This document shows positions 11,218-25,141 of a stretch of DNA of 64,000 bases, one piece after another (within the stretch, counting starts at the first letter, position 1; each line of letters opens with the position of its first letter). The position numbers were made by a program, and so were the translations under genes. The notes below the pieces were generated by a model that ran no database searches, had not been told where the DNA came from, and saw only the letters and a list, made by a program, of their open reading frames with translations. The stretch is from Rotaria sordida. Taxonomy: Eukaryota > Rotifera > Eurotatoria > Philodinida > Philodinidae. The stretch covers positions 1 through 64,000 of the forward strand of contig CAJNOL010000479.1 of the NCBI GenBank assembly GCA_905250125.1. Direction: 5' to 3'.

Positions 11218-11788
11218 ATGAGTTATATGATTATGTTTGTTGCGATTTCATTTATAAAATTTTTTCTCGTCAACTATGTTTCGGCTGTACAGATGGCGAT
11301 TAGTAATGTGTTGATGCGCGTTGACGTGGATGGACATTCCATGGACATCCACGATGATAATATAATGCAATTTGACAGAGATGAACTCTATTTATATTAC
11401 GGTATGGGTTATGGTGAGTGTCACTCAAAAATGAATTTCGGTTGTGCACGTGAATTCCTGATGGACGATTGTGGCTTCCGTACCAATCATACTATAAACC
11501 TATATACATCACATGGCCTGAGTCGATGGACATTTGTACGTGGCATTCTACCATGGAATGGTGACCGCCCATTAGGTATCTACTACCGACCAAAAGTCAT
11601 TTATAATTGATTTACACAACTTTACGTGCTCTGGGTTAATCGTGCACTGTGTAGTGACCCCTTCGATGCACCTACCGTTCCCGATGCTTCGTATGTCATA
11701 GCTACATCACCAACACCCTATAGCCCGTTTACCGTCATCAAGACGAAAGTGCAGACACTAGCCTATGGTAACCCAGTCGATTTTCATC
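11218..11788 (+). pseudogene. GH43-like glycosidase fragment with one in-frame TGA
   Basis: The frame opens at ATG 11218 with a hydrophobic, signal-like start (MSYMIMFVAISFIKFFLVNY). It then shows GH43-type blade motifs: HSMDIHDDNIMQF, ELYLYYGMGYGEC, INLYTSHGLSRWTFVRGIL and GIYYRPKVIYN. A TGA at 11608-11610 interrupts it, and the same frame continues for about 60 codons with TQLYVLWVN, DASYVIATSPTPYSPFTVI and LAYGNPVDF, which is what a GH43 protein should have next. At 11789 a GTAAAA donor-like site follows, but the sequence after the only good acceptor (near 11877) no longer resembles the family, so the C-terminal half of the propeller is missing. Both lesions suggest a pseudogene of a secreted arabinan- or galactan-type hydrolase. 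Substrate cannot be assigned. Confidence 0.6.
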
Positions 11789-14700
11789 GTAAAATTTTCC
11801 TTTCTTTGCATATTTCCTCTTTCAAAAAGTGTTTGCAACCTGTTATTTTAATATATTTTTTTCAATATTATAACAGCAAATTTTCCTTCACAAAATTGCT
11901 CGGCAATAGTCTTGATGCCCGCCAAACTCGGAAATACTATACTTCTTTGAAAATACTGTATTCTCAAAGACTCATGAGTTGCCCAATTATACAATGTTCT
12001 CGTCTAACAGTAGAATAAAGCATGTGTGATTAGCCTCTTGTTTTCATGCAAATTCAAGTGCAAATTTTATCAGAAAAAGTCAGTAGGAAATTTAAAAATT
12101 TCTGTCTGTTCCATCTCTGAATGTGTAATATTGGAGTTAATCGTACTTCTAAATAAATTTTAAAAATACGAAGAATACAAACAAATTAAAACTACTCTGA
12201 TAACAAGTGAAGGACGATTGGCAAAGCTATTCAAATTTACTCAATGTGAATTACAATCGTCTGCGCAGATATCAAGACGTCGAAGATTTTCATAGGTAAT
12301 AAAACATACTCTGTTTCGATCGAACTTCGCCAACAAATACGAACTATCGAGAATTTTCCTACGGTCATTTTCTAATGGGCACGATAGGATACATTGACGT
12401 TTACGACAGAATATCTGCGTGAACCATCGTACCAAGTGTATAAAAAGTAAAAAAACCAGGCACCCATAAGTAAGACCTTACCTCTTCTCATCGCTCAAAT
12501 AGATATTTCCGCATTCTATGTTCGACAAGAAGTAGAATAGAAATGATGTGTATCGAAAAAAAGGGGCCTTTAAAGACTTTTCACAAAAATCGGTTTTTCT
12601 CAATTAAAAATTATCTCATACAGATGTGGCTGAAGACTTGCGGACTCAATTTTTTTTCTGCGACTCAGATTCCAATTCCCAGCAACTCCGAAGTTTTTTA
12701 TCAATGTTACCTGAAGATTAAGCATTCCGAACACAGAAGGGTTCGTTGAACGTCCTTAAAATACCTGCTATTTAAGCTAAAAAAAGATATTTTTCTTGAG
12801 AAAAAGCAAGTTTATAGGTGTTATCATCTTTAAACTCGTTTTTATCCCCAGGAAAACACTTTTTTTAATGTGTAAGAAAACTTATATTTTTTACTCCTAA
12901 AAATGCGTTTTTTTATCAACTTTTCTGCTTGGGATATTGTTTGTTTAAACAATCAAGAATTGATAATGTAGACAGTTACCGTACTTTGAACGACATTAAT
13001 ACCTTTTTTTCGATTAATTTCGTTGTGCTTTCATTGTAGTTAATTATTCGAACTTTATATCTAAAAGGTGATTCATTCATTTTTCTGTCCTTAAGTTCAT
13101 TATCAATCGATGTACCAAGTATTATCCTTTGTGTTTTTGTTTACTACTATGAAGAATGAAGTTTCAGTATATGGAAAAGAAAAAGATTATCGAGGGCGGT
13201 TACAATTTTGACTCCAACACCGTCAGAGTCGGAGTCCTCCGCAGATCTCTAGATGTGGCACTTACATAAAGTTCTTAAAATGCCTTATTTCTTTGATATT
13301 CATTCGTTTGGATTAGAAATCATCTTAAGTTGAAGGTCTCAGAAAAAAAGCCTTTGAAGACGTTTTTCTATGAAATGAACTGTTTCAGCTTTGAACAAAT
13401 ACTTAGAGAATGTACTTGTTTTATGAAGTTGTTTCGACCCACAGGTTGCTTAACGATCCTCTGCACCATTGAAAATACATCGTAAAACGAATTAGATGAA
13501 TTTTACATTATTCTTCTATCATAATAAAGAAAACAAGTGTTTTCATGCTTTTCTGAACAATTCAAATATTTGAAAATTCCATCGAATGATCTGACAACGA
13601 AAATGTTAAGAATTCATCGCCTCTAATCAGATATGTATACTAGAAAAAACTGTCAAAATACCGAATTTAAATTAGTCTTAAAAAGAAAACGATTCAAGTC
13701 GATTTTACGGCTAAAAATTCTAAGAAACCACTTTTCCTTCAACTAGAATATAGACAACGTAAGAAAATCGTTATTTGAACGCTTGAACATTAACATATAT
13801 GTATATACTTATAGTTTCGTCATGTTCTTTTTAGAATCAATCTTACTACACTAGGATTAGAAGTGAAGTCGATAATAGAACACCTTTTATGTTGATCATT
13901 TATCTGGACTCGAATAAAAAATATACAAGATATCGTTTGTTTTTTATTCTAAATACTTTCATCATAAAATTAGCAAGTTGAAAAATGTAGTCTAAACAGC
14001 ATTTAACATGAGTTCTATTAGGTAGATTCGATCGATTAGCCTAAATTATTTTTTTTTTCTGTTGAATTTATTTAATATCCATTCGACTAAAGTATACTGA
14101 CAACGTTCTCATTTGTTGGATGTATTAAGATTTTTTTTTTCTACTCTTGACAATATTGTTGATGAAGCAATAGAATGTTGATTTTTGATTAAAGAATTTT
14201 TTGAGAAGAATGTTCTGGCATGCACAAATGCCTCTCGTTATCTATTCAAAACAAAATATTTCTTCCAAATTCAATTGAGTCATATATTGAAGCACTGACT
14301 TAGAGTAAGCTTTAGGACAATTTAACTGATATACTCAGATCAAAGTCTATTATTTTACTTTCAGAAATATGTTAGTAGTTACACCAAAAAAATAGTTTTA
14401 TCTTTTTTGATCTCAGTCTACTTGCGAAAATTCTTAAGCATTACAAGGATTATGTCTATTTTAGTCAGATTTTTTTTTCATAACAACAATAAAAGAATTT
14501 ATTATCATAATATCATAAATTCTAAAACCTTTCTTAATTATATCTGTGACGATTTTAGATAGAAGAAGAGTTAGCGCTGATGGAACTACACTTTATTATA
14601 TTTCTTCTTATCAAGAATCGCATCGCTTCCATACAAAACATATGCTTATATACTTATCCATCAGAGAGAAGGAAAGAATATGAAAGGAAAGAATGATAAG

Positions 14701-17640
14701 ACCATATATGGGAAGAAAGAGATATAAGGACAAAGTATAAGGACGAAAATATCAGAACAATACGGTCATTATACCATACAGTGTACTCAAGCGGAAGCGC
14801 TACAATATCATATACGAAGCAATTTCGAACGTATCATCAAATAGACGAACAAACATAACAGTGTTGTTCAATATCTAACTGATTTCCGTTGTCAATATAT
14901 ACATTCATTACAACAAAGGTAGATGAAATTATTAGTTTTTTTTTTTCTTTCTCAGATTATATTCTATTCTCATGGGAGTCTGCTTGAACAATTGAGATTA
15001 CATGAAGGAGGGACTAGGTTTATCAAATTATATTGAGAAGATGCTATCTTTAGAATATAGATCAATTTCTACAACTTCTTGTTTCCATTGATTTTTCTAA
15101 AAACAAAACTTTCATCAAACAGCAGAAACACAAAAATTGATTCATATTCTTCTTCAAATAGTCATATTAAAAATGTGATAAAAATTTTATTTTAATTTTC
15201 AAAAAAGAGCAATGACTGATTATTACCATCATTTGTTCGATTTCAATCAGGAAATCTGATGATCTTTCTATATCTTTGTTACATCACATTCACTGATTGG
15301 ATTTATGACAAAATTATTTCTTCATAGAATAAAATTTTGAGAAAATGAGATCAAATTCATTTATAAAAATTTCCTTCGAATCTCAATATTGAATTTTCTA
15401 CATCGACAATTCATTGTCAAATCTATTTACTTTCAATTAAGCTTTAGAGTAAAAGAACCATCTAAACAGTATTGTAACAAATCACAATATGGTTATCTCA
15501 AACAAGCAAACAACAAAAACATGAGTATCCTCATACATTAAAATAGATTGACATTTTTTTTTTCATGAGAAATATATATGCAGACATAAAAATAAAAGAT
15601 TTATTTACTGTGAATATGAATGATTAATAATAACTGTAAACGATAGCAACCCCTTTAGGATATAATGTTACTTAAAAACTAATGTTTTCATAATAAAACA
15701 TATAAGATGTAACGATAGCGTTAGCCTTATGGCAAAAAACAACATATCAACTAGTTATATTTATATTTAGTATGTTATTTGCACGCACACAAATATGTAT
15801 ATATTTGTCATATGATAAACTCTTTTCTTAGACAGAAAGAAAACTTTTCCTTATTATTCTGATAGATGGAAAGTATATTTGAATATGTAACATAAATGTT
15901 GTCTATTAAAAAATATGATACTCATCTATTTAGTCGTTTCTATCTTAGATTATATGAATATTTTATTTATTCTGATTATTCTAGTTGAACTGAATAATCA
16001 TTAGAAAAAAGAAAAATGTGTGTGCTTAAAACATATTGAGCGGCACTTTTCAGTTCGTGCTTGTTGAACTCTTCATCACCTTTGCAATGAATGACTGTGA
16101 ATGAGGTACATCCTGTTGTTGCTTCCCTAGAATTTGTGACATTGATAGTAATAAAAATGATAGTATAATTAGATTATTACTACTAATCTGTGGTTTAAAA
16201 TTTTATACATTTTTTATTTTTATTATATGGAGAATAATCGAAAGAAAATCTTCAGTATTTTAGTTATGAGAATGATCTATATACTTCGATATTGGTATAT
16301 AATAATAAATAGATTTTGTTTTGATCAAAACTATATCAGTTTGTTATAGGAACTGGTTTTAAGAATATTTCAGGCTTCCTTTCTTCTTTCTTTTTTTTTC
16401 TAATGAAACCTCAGAAGAACTCGTCATAGACACATAGATATGCATTTGCATACGTCAAAATAGGGAAAGGATGTTTTTTCGTTTCTCTTTTTCTCTCGAG
16501 ATAAAGGAGGAGAAGAAAGAAGGAGACAAAGAGAACAAAATGAGATGATGATGATGGTGGAAGGATGTCTTTCTCTTTTCTAACCGAAAAATCACACAAC
16601 TCAGACGTTCTAATTGAAGAGGGAATATCATTTTGTGTTTAATAACGTAAGTGTAAAGCAATAGTATCTTTAACGTTTCTAATAAGATACTAAGATTCAA
16701 AATATTCTCAAAAAAAATTTTTCTTTTTTATTCGTTCTTGTTAATTTTGTATGATTTTCATCTAAAAAAATGATAGATTGAATCAACGTATGTTTTAATT
16801 AGAAAACTAGATAATCAACAAAAAAAAAATCAATATTCAGTTCTTAAGATGTTTTTAGTCTTGGTGTACTATTTAGAATTAATCTTTGAAAACTTCCTAT
16901 TAGTTGAATACAGTTATTAATTATTGTTTCTTAGTCAAATGAATTTTTTTCTAGCAAACCATTAAGATGCTAATTTAATATAAAATTATCTAGTTGTTTT
17001 TTTTTATTCAACTGTTTGTCTCGTTCTATTATTAGTTTTCATCTATTTTCATCAATAACGAGACAAGTACCTCAAAAGTAACCCATAATGATAATATAAT
17101 TTCCGGTTGAAAACTATTTGTTAGCTATTGATTAGTTTATTCCATTCTATGTAGAATTTAACCACTTGTTTCTTATATACAATAATACATAAATTATTTT
17201 ACGGGCAAAAGAGAAAAGAGAAAAGAGAAAACACTTCTTATTGTCACATATAATCGACGTCAATAAGAAAAACAAATGAGATATGAAGGTGATCGAAGCA
17301 AAAAAATAAGATTGACCTTAGAGTGAATAAGAGAATAAAGGTGTTTGATTAATTGTTTTTTGGAAAGAAAAAAAATTGCTAATAAAATTTTGTATTCTAT
17401 TTATTATAGGCAATGATGATCAAGATATTTTTCTTCTTCTTCTTTTTTTTTCTTTTCAACAGAATACATTTCCATTTATATACAATGTAATGAAATCAGC
17501 CGAGCAAACAATGACAAAAAAAAAAGAAGCAAAAGAACTATTGATTTGACAAACAAAGTCTCTCACACCTCATTCTAGTTTTCAGCCGAGCTCATCACGG
17601 GTCTTGCAGCCGTCGGCAATTCCGTCTCTTTTTCTTTTTT

Positions 17641-17659
17641 CATTATTATTATTATTATT
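17641..17659. repeat. (ATT)n microsatellite
   Basis: Six tandem ATT units, directly visible. Confidence 0.9.
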
Positions 17660-17908
17660 TTGATTGTTTTCTTTTTGCTTGCCGCCTAACTACAAAGTTT
17701 TATAGAGATAGAGAGTAAGACAAGAGAATAAAGGACAAACTAGAAAGTAGTAGAGTATTATAAAAATTTTCTTTTTCCTCTTTTTTACTATTTTATTTTC
17801 TCTCTTGACATTGTTGTCATCATGTTCACTACCATTCTTTGTTAAAAATGATCCATTCTTATTATTAATAGTTATACTTAAATGATAAAAACTCGTGAAC
17901 TTACTGAG

Positions 17909-17936
17909 AGAGAGAGAGCGAGAGAGAGAGAGAGAA
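17909..17936. repeat. (GA)n microsatellite
   Basis: Uninterrupted GA units apart from one GC substitution. A shorter, interrupted GA tract recurs near 18491-18510. Confidence 0.9.
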
Positions 17937-19228
17937 TTCATTTATACTAATTGTTTATTAATGTGTGTAATCAAGCAAGTCAAGTAGGTGTATCTTTTAT
18001 CATTTCAATTAATACTTGTTTTTTGAAAATGAAGAATCAAAACAAGAATATAAAAGATTGGTAACTATTTTTAGAAATCGGAAATAAAGAGAAAATATAA
18101 CGAGTTTTAGAGGAAAGAAAATAAGTATAGAACAATATGAGCAACTCTCATTCTTTCTACGCAAAAAAAGAACAGATGAGCATTCGACAGCTCATGTGTC
18201 TTAGTATTCTAAAAAGAGAAATATATCAGTCGCAAACAACATACAAGTCATGTTAATCCCATGAGCATTTAGAAAGCAATAGTAATAAATGAGATGACAT
18301 TTCTTTCTTCTTCTCTTTCGAAAACAATTATTGATGTGAGATTCTACATTTTTACATGGCATCATATAAATCATTTGATTTTTATCTTGCATAAATAATA
18401 GTTTCTAAGATTAATTAATAACTTTGAAAAAATAAGTTACCTTTCGATAATCATAAAGGAAGATATGAAATCATCATATATAATCTCATGAGAGAGTGAG
18501 AGAGAGAGTTAGTCATTAAAGAATAAATTCAATCAAAAATAATCGTTCATATAATACTAGAAATATTCATGAAATAGTTTCATTGATATCATTGTTTTTT
18601 TTCCGCTCTATAATAAGTATTTCAAGGTCAAACAACGGATGATAAACAACAGAAAATCCAATCGACTATGGCAAGCAGCTGTCATTTGTCAATAGAAAAA
18701 CTTATGTTGATGTTTACTAAAAGCTAATGGGAAATCCTTGCTCGTTGTTCTTTATCATATATTTAAATAGAAAGAAAAAACAAATATATATATATATATC
18801 AATATCATTTGTATATATCAACTTAGGATTAGATACACTTAGTTTACAATTCAGAAAAAAACCCTCATAGTATTTCTTTTTCTATTAGCAAAAGAAAAAG
18901 AAAAAAGTTCTTTTTATAAAATAAATTAACAAAAAAGGAAAATTCACTCTTATATATTAAGTGTAATTAGTATAATGAAAAGAATAAATGTAACTTAGTT
19001 TAATTACAGAGTAAGATCTTATAGTCGCTTGTAGCAAAAAACAAGTTATAAAACGCTAGATACTATAGAAAACTATTGAGAATAATATTTATAAATAGTC
19101 AGTGTTCGAATTCGAAAATGTTTTTTTTTTGTTTTTGTTTAATCGATAATAGTTCTATACAAAATAATACACCTTATATTTATTCTTTTAGAACTTAGTA
19201 TGAGTAATAGTCATTTTTTCATACAAAA

Positions 19229-19776
19229 ATGCTAATGAATCAATGGCATTTATGTATTTACCTTTTTTTTCTTCTATCAAGTAAGTTCATGATATATTTT
19301 TTTCAACAATAAATTATCATATTTAAATATAAATAGCTTTTAAATCAAGTACAGTCCATTCAATTCAATGTTGTTCAGGTGATAGTTCATGTACAGCAGA
19401 TCTTGTTGATTGTCCTGCAAATGTTTGTTTTAAATTAGGTAAAATATATCTGTTGATGAACTTTTTGAATTGGCTTTTCTTTTTTTTTTTTTTTTAATAT
19501 TTCTTAGTGTTTGAAAAAGTAACAGAATACCGTGGATGTATGACTGATCTCTATAAAATGCTCGAATATCCCAATGTAGGCGGTGGAAATTTTAATGATG
19601 ATGGTGGATCATCGAATGATCAATGTCAAAAAATTAATACACTTGGATCTGGAATGTCTTTATGTAAATGTACTAGTAATTTATGTAACTCATCTTCAAA
19701 ATCTTCTTATATTTCATTTTTGATTTTGATTTTTATCCTTTTGGTTGTTTATCTATGTCCTTGTGTCTTTCTTTAA
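19229..19776 (+). CDS. Ly6/uPAR-type three-finger protein, probably GPI-anchored
   Basis: Three exons (19229-19280, 19337-19438, 19508-19776) join in phase to 140 aa. The start at 19229 (or ATG 19235) gives a signal peptide ending in IYLFFLLSS. The mature part has the cysteine spacing of a three-finger domain: QCCSGDSSC, DCPANVCFK, RGCM, then CQK and the terminal CKC-x-SNLCN, the hallmark C-x-x-x-LCN end of Ly6/uPAR domains. A short linker is followed by a strongly hydrophobic C-terminus (SFLILIFILLVVYLC), as expected for a GPI-attachment signal, placing the protein on the outer cell surface. Introns are 56 and 69 bp with GTAAGT and GTAAAA donors. Such proteins modulate receptors or channels or act in adhesion; the ligand here is unknown. 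Splice phases and cysteine pattern support it well. Confidence 0.75.
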
Positions 19777-22669
19777 TGATTATGTTCTGCATCAAATATA
19801 TATATATATATATATATTCATTGTCATTCGTTCGGTCGATTATTATGAATTCTTAATTTTTCATCAATAATACAATATGATTGTCAACTTTATAACGAAA
19901 TCAATGAATGATAAAGCAAGAAATTTAAACAAAAGAAAAGACTTTCTCATTAGAGAAAGTTTAGACTTTTTTTTTTGATTTTTGCAAATTACGGTCATAC
20001 AGATAGCATAAACCAATAATAGAAAATCATAGACAGTAGTATCAATCGTAATAGATTATATGAAATGCATGCAAATTAATCATACACTCATCTAAAACTA
20101 ATCTATCATGCTCACATTTACCCTCTTACTCGTCTTATATTTGTCATTCGAGAAAAAGAATCTTCAACGATTTGGCATCATCATCATATTTTTGTCGTTT
20201 ATTTCGTACGTGATTTGTATGCCTTGTTTCTATAATATCTCGTTAAATACGATTATTAATCATATGAATCATTTATAATGAATGATTAAAATACTGTCGT
20301 GTATTGTCAGCAAAGACAGATTGATAGATATTCTTATTTTACAATGTTAAAAAGAATAAAAAATAAATATATCAAACATCGTTTTTTTTATGATCTATCT
20401 TCTATCAATTTTTTTGGTACAAGAAATATGCAATTTATTCGAAAATCTTTATTCTATGACCATGATACAAATAGATCTAAAATCTATTTTATGATTACTA
20501 TGAATGATCAATAATAATCTGATTGATTTAATATTTGAATATAAAGCTGATAGAGACAAATCGAGATGAAATCTTCAATCCATCCAGCGTTACTAATGAA
20601 ATCTTCATTATAATTAAATCAGAGTTATAATTAGTTGACAACTATATCAGTGTTTCATTTAATTGTTGTTAATCGCATAAATTTTATGTGAAATACTTAA
20701 CACTAAATTTCAATGGAGTAGATTGACATATTTTCAAATCATATCGATGCCATCATTTTACTTTTAATATGTAACTACTAATATTGGTAGTTCTCTCTGA
20801 TATGACATAATTTACAATGAACAAAGATTTTTTATAATCTGAAGTAAAGAAAAGTATAAATCTTATTTGATTTAGACTGAGAAATAGTTAGTAATATACA
20901 TGAAGACTTCTAGCTGCACAATCACCATAAATTGGAAAATTCATGAACATTTTGAAATAATGCAATCAAATACTTGTCATTTGAACAATGTTAACAGTGG
21001 AACGAAATTTCTTCATTATTTGAAAAAAAAACGAATCCTGTCGAAACATTGAATCACTTCAAGAATATCATATGAAAATCTGGCAATCATGGCTATTACA
21101 TTATCTTCATTTTCGTTTATTATTTAGCAACAACTTTTAAAATTTTTTGCAAGGTTCAGCTTCCATTTGCTTCTCTGTGACGCCGCCACTATTGGCGTCG
21201 TTAGCATTATCTTGCTGATTCATTATTACTTGGTACATATTTTACTAGTTGAGTGATGAAATATATGAAAATAACGGAATGATCTGAGTTTTACCAAAAA
21301 AACAAGAACAAACTGCAGATACAAAAATAATTTTTTTTTGTTGTAGACAATTGGAAGTCATGGGATTTCTGCACAGTGACTGAGTAACTAATAGCTGGAT
21401 GATTTGATTTCTACCAACCATTTTTGATAGCCCTTTCGTGACTATTGACTGTCACAATGATGGAAGAAAAATACATAATTAAAACTTATTGTATAAGAAA
21501 TTCTTCATAGGTTAGGAGATTTCCTTATATAACATAGGAGGACAAATCATTTTTTTATATGCGTTTAACTGGAAATTTCATTAGGAACACAAGCAATTAA
21601 GCAAAATCCATAGATCAACCTTTCTAAATACACGTTGAAGACATTCGATTTTCTCAATTCTAACCCGTTCGCTGTAAATAATAATTATTTTTAGAAACTC
21701 GAACTTTACTTTAACAACAGGATTCTTACGAAAGTCGTATATCATTCTGATCTACTTGATCTTTATTTCCAATAAAGAAACATATATCGTGTAATGTATT
21801 CACACAAGGACAAGATCTCACACTTTATCGTAAGATGAGCAATCAATTTTTGAATGAGACATTTATGAATACTTCTCAACACTAAGCAGTGACTGAGATA
21901 TTTACTGGATTCGAAGAAAATACCCAACTGTTGAAAAAAAAGCATGTTTGTTACAGTGCACAATTGTGGAGAATGAACGGCGAACGACAGGGAATATGCA
22001 TTGTCTTTCCAACTTTGTAGAAGAAAAACTAGTTTTTATCTTGCCATATACTATTTTTGAAATAATAATCTATAGACTTTTTTCATTGAATAAGAATCTT
22101 ATTGAAATTAAACCTAAAAAATATTGATAAGAATGAATTCTATGCGGAAACTGTATTGAATAATCTAATTAAATTGAGAAGAAAATTTTAGAAGGTAATA
22201 TGTGAGAATAAATTATGAGTGAATCTTAGTTTTTCGAAGAAACTTCATCAATAGAAACATATTTTAATACGACATTAAAATGTTATCAAATATTTCTAAA
22301 TATATTTTCTTTCTCATGAGCTTTGTTTTTGATCTACTTATAATTGAAGAATAAAATAAATTCTACGTACGACAAGAAATTATTTTCTTTTCATCTTGTA
22401 ATGTATTCTTTCTTCATTATAGATAATTATTAAACTACTAAGAATAAACTTTGATTTAAATTAAAGAGATAAATTATTTTCGCCTTCTTTGAACGTTTTC
22501 TATATTAAATCATATAAACAAGAGCTTTGTTTCTATATATCAATATCAATCGACCATTCAAAAGAACAAAAAAAAACTATAGACTATGTCAATCATATAT
22601 GAATTATTGTTTTCATTTTACTTACTTACATTATTAAGTAATCATCAACAATACCAAGAGACTACCGAA

Positions 22670-23209
22670 ACTTACAAGAAAAAATTTTCAATTTATCAAT
22701 CGCTTTCTCATAAAACACTACCGGATTTTGCATTGTCGCTCATGCTAACTCAGAATATTATCATAAAAAAGCTCTCTAAAACCTTTTATGCTGATTTTTT
22801 TCTAGGTCAACAAACATTTTGCCAAAACCGTTTTTTTTTATCTATTCGGATAATAGAGCATATTGAGTTGTTCTATTTTTCAAAAATGAGTTTTAAATAG
22901 AAGAATACCATCTTGAAGATTTTTACCGAAACATCGATATGTATGTGATCTATGAATTAAAATGGCTGTATTTTCTGTAAAAGAAAACCGATTTGAAACA
23001 AAAAAGTTACTCTTTTCTAGGCAATTCGATATACCATAAAATCTAGACAGATAACAAAAAGAAAAGTTTGTTAATTTGAAAAGCCAGCATATAAGGACCT
23101 AAAGAGATTCCTTATGGTTATATTCGGAATCAGCACAGTTGATAATCCATAATGCAATAGCTTTTCATGAGAAAGCGATTGATCGGTTGAAAAAGTTCTC
23201 TCGTAAGTA
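22670..23209. repeat. Foldback (MITE-like) element, imperfect 150-bp arms
   Basis: The arm at about 22670-22820 and the reverse complement of about 23062-23209 align along their length. The best core, ATCAATCGCTTTCTCAT, is identical in both, flanked by ACTTAC-AGA...TTTTCAA outside and by TTATGCTG...CAACAAAC...TTT inside. The arms are visibly diverged, so this is an old copy. No transposase is encoded, and no target duplication was resolved. Confidence 0.55.
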
Positions 23210-25141
23210 AACTTTTTTATACGTTTTAATTACATGACGAACTATTTCAAAAAGAGAGTGAAATCTAACAAATATTTCCTAGATGAGAGAAACCAATTCT
23301 TTCAATACAAATTGTTTATTTTTCACAAAGTTAACACCTAATATTTTTCTATTATTAGTACATTTCTAAGAAGAAATTAAAAGAAGTTAAGAAGTAATCA
23401 ATCATTATTCATTAGTCGTGTTAAAAACTGTTTTCAATAGATTGAAAAGAAATCCAACATATATGTTTATGTTGTTTCTTGTCTGTTCTTCTAACTGTTT
23501 GATGTTCAGTCAGATTTTTTCTAAGTTCTTTCCTATCTATTTTTCTCTTGTACGGAAACTTTATTTTAAGTAATTCATTTTAATCGTTTCATATAGATCA
23601 ATTAAAAATAATTCCTCATACTTCTTGAGATGCTTCTGATATAGTTAAAACGATAAATGTGCAGAAAAACTCCTGATCTATATATCTTTCACAAATTATT
23701 TTCAAACATATTTTTTATTTGTAATAAGATCCTAAAAAATTATCCCAGGAAAATTTTTTTAACTTATTCATTCATGTGGCTTGAATTTTTATGTAAGAAC
23801 ACTGTTTCAGCGTGTTAATTTACATTATGTTTAGAATATTGATCATCACACCATGAATGAGCTGACAAGGGACAGAGAACAATCTGTAACTGCATAGATA
23901 CACAGTTTTGAAACAAATACGTAATTCAATATCAAAATTCTAGGATTTCATGGAGTATATCGTAAATATAATTACAAAATTTCATCTTGATTATAAAAAG
24001 TAAAAAGAAGAATTAAAATTCTATTAGCTTGTCTCTAAAACTAGAGAAGATCTTTTAGTATTTAAATATACATATGAACATAATTTACTTATGTCTATAG
24101 TTGTTTCTAAAATAATATATTAAATCTATTATTATTGCCCATAATTCATTATTAATATAAAAACCGACCAATTTCTATGATAATATTACGAATAAGTCGA
24201 TGCATAACCCGATTTCGAACATAGATGCGAAAAAACATTGAAATTACAATCGATTCCCGAACTAATTAAAAATCTACAAAAATCAGAATAAAAATGTAGT
24301 AATCTATTCATATATTTGAAAGTGACTGATATAAAAACCCAGTGCTGCTGTAGAGATTGATATACTGTAGTAATTCAGTACCACTTCTATTGCAAACAAA
24401 CATCAAAATATGCTATAAAATCTTAATTATCTGTAAAACTCAATGAATTACATTATTGAAACTTAGTGAAATACTTCATTCGTTTAATTTTTATATTTAT
24501 ATTTCAATAAATTCAAACATATTTTAATAGATACTGCCGATTTACATATATTCCTGAAAAAAAAATAGTTGCAGTCGATTTATTTTCATTATATTCCTAA
24601 GATATTAGAAAAACATTTTTGGAAAGTCATTTACATATTTTGTATTACGCGTATATTTGTCGTTCGATTTAATTACCACTTAAGTTTCGCTTTCCAATTT
24701 ATTATTACTGAAGAGATCGTTTTTTTTACAAAAATGATTATGATATAATCTGATAGAGCATGAAATTTTCTATCGTTTTATATGTTCATATTTCGTTTTG
24801 CATTTCTCAGGTGAATAAAATAATTCGAGTATAATGAAAATATGCGGAATTAACAATGAAAATTTTTCACAGTTTGCTTCTTAGTCACAAACACGTATTA
24901 TAAAGTGACCATACTAATTTATTTATTACTAACAGCGTTCGTTTTTTTATTTCTTTCATCTATCATTTTTCACTTACCATGTTTCCTATTTCTTCTTCTT
25001 TTTGATCTTTTCATCTCTTTAGTGTTACTTTCTCTTCTTTTTTTAAAGAAACAATTAACAGTGAATGCATGAAGAAGCTATAATCGTGTTTTTATTTCTC
25101 TTTATCATCACAATTAAGAAGGAAAAAACCAATATGTGTTC

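Larger units (their letters stand above)
11789..19228. other. Gene-poor AT-rich stretch
   Basis: I found no supported protein or RNA gene over about 7.4 kb. Noted items: short GGAGTC-type dyad sequence at about 13203-13233 with a related patch near 12610-12690; (AGAGAAA) repeats near 17210-17232; (ATT)n at 17641-17659; GA microsatellites near 17910-17936 and 18491-18510; (AT)n near 18785-18800. A less AT-rich patch at about 17580-17690 is discussed in the findings. Confidence 0.4.

Noticed and set aside
12241..12749. Short frames on both strands
   Set aside because: No recognisable motif; the region is non-coding by composition.
16411..16700. Minus-strand frames rich in Ser, Phe and Lys
   Set aside because: They arise from a purine/pyrimidine-rich block, with two frames open at once and no domain.
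17690..17941. 83-codon minus-strand frame beginning with Ser-Leu repeats
   Set aside because: The repeats come directly from the GA microsatellite, and the rest has no similarity.
22586..22900. 104-codon frame with a hydrophobic start that could be a signal peptide exon
   Set aside because: Most of it lies in one arm of a foldback element, and no in-phase downstream exon was found.
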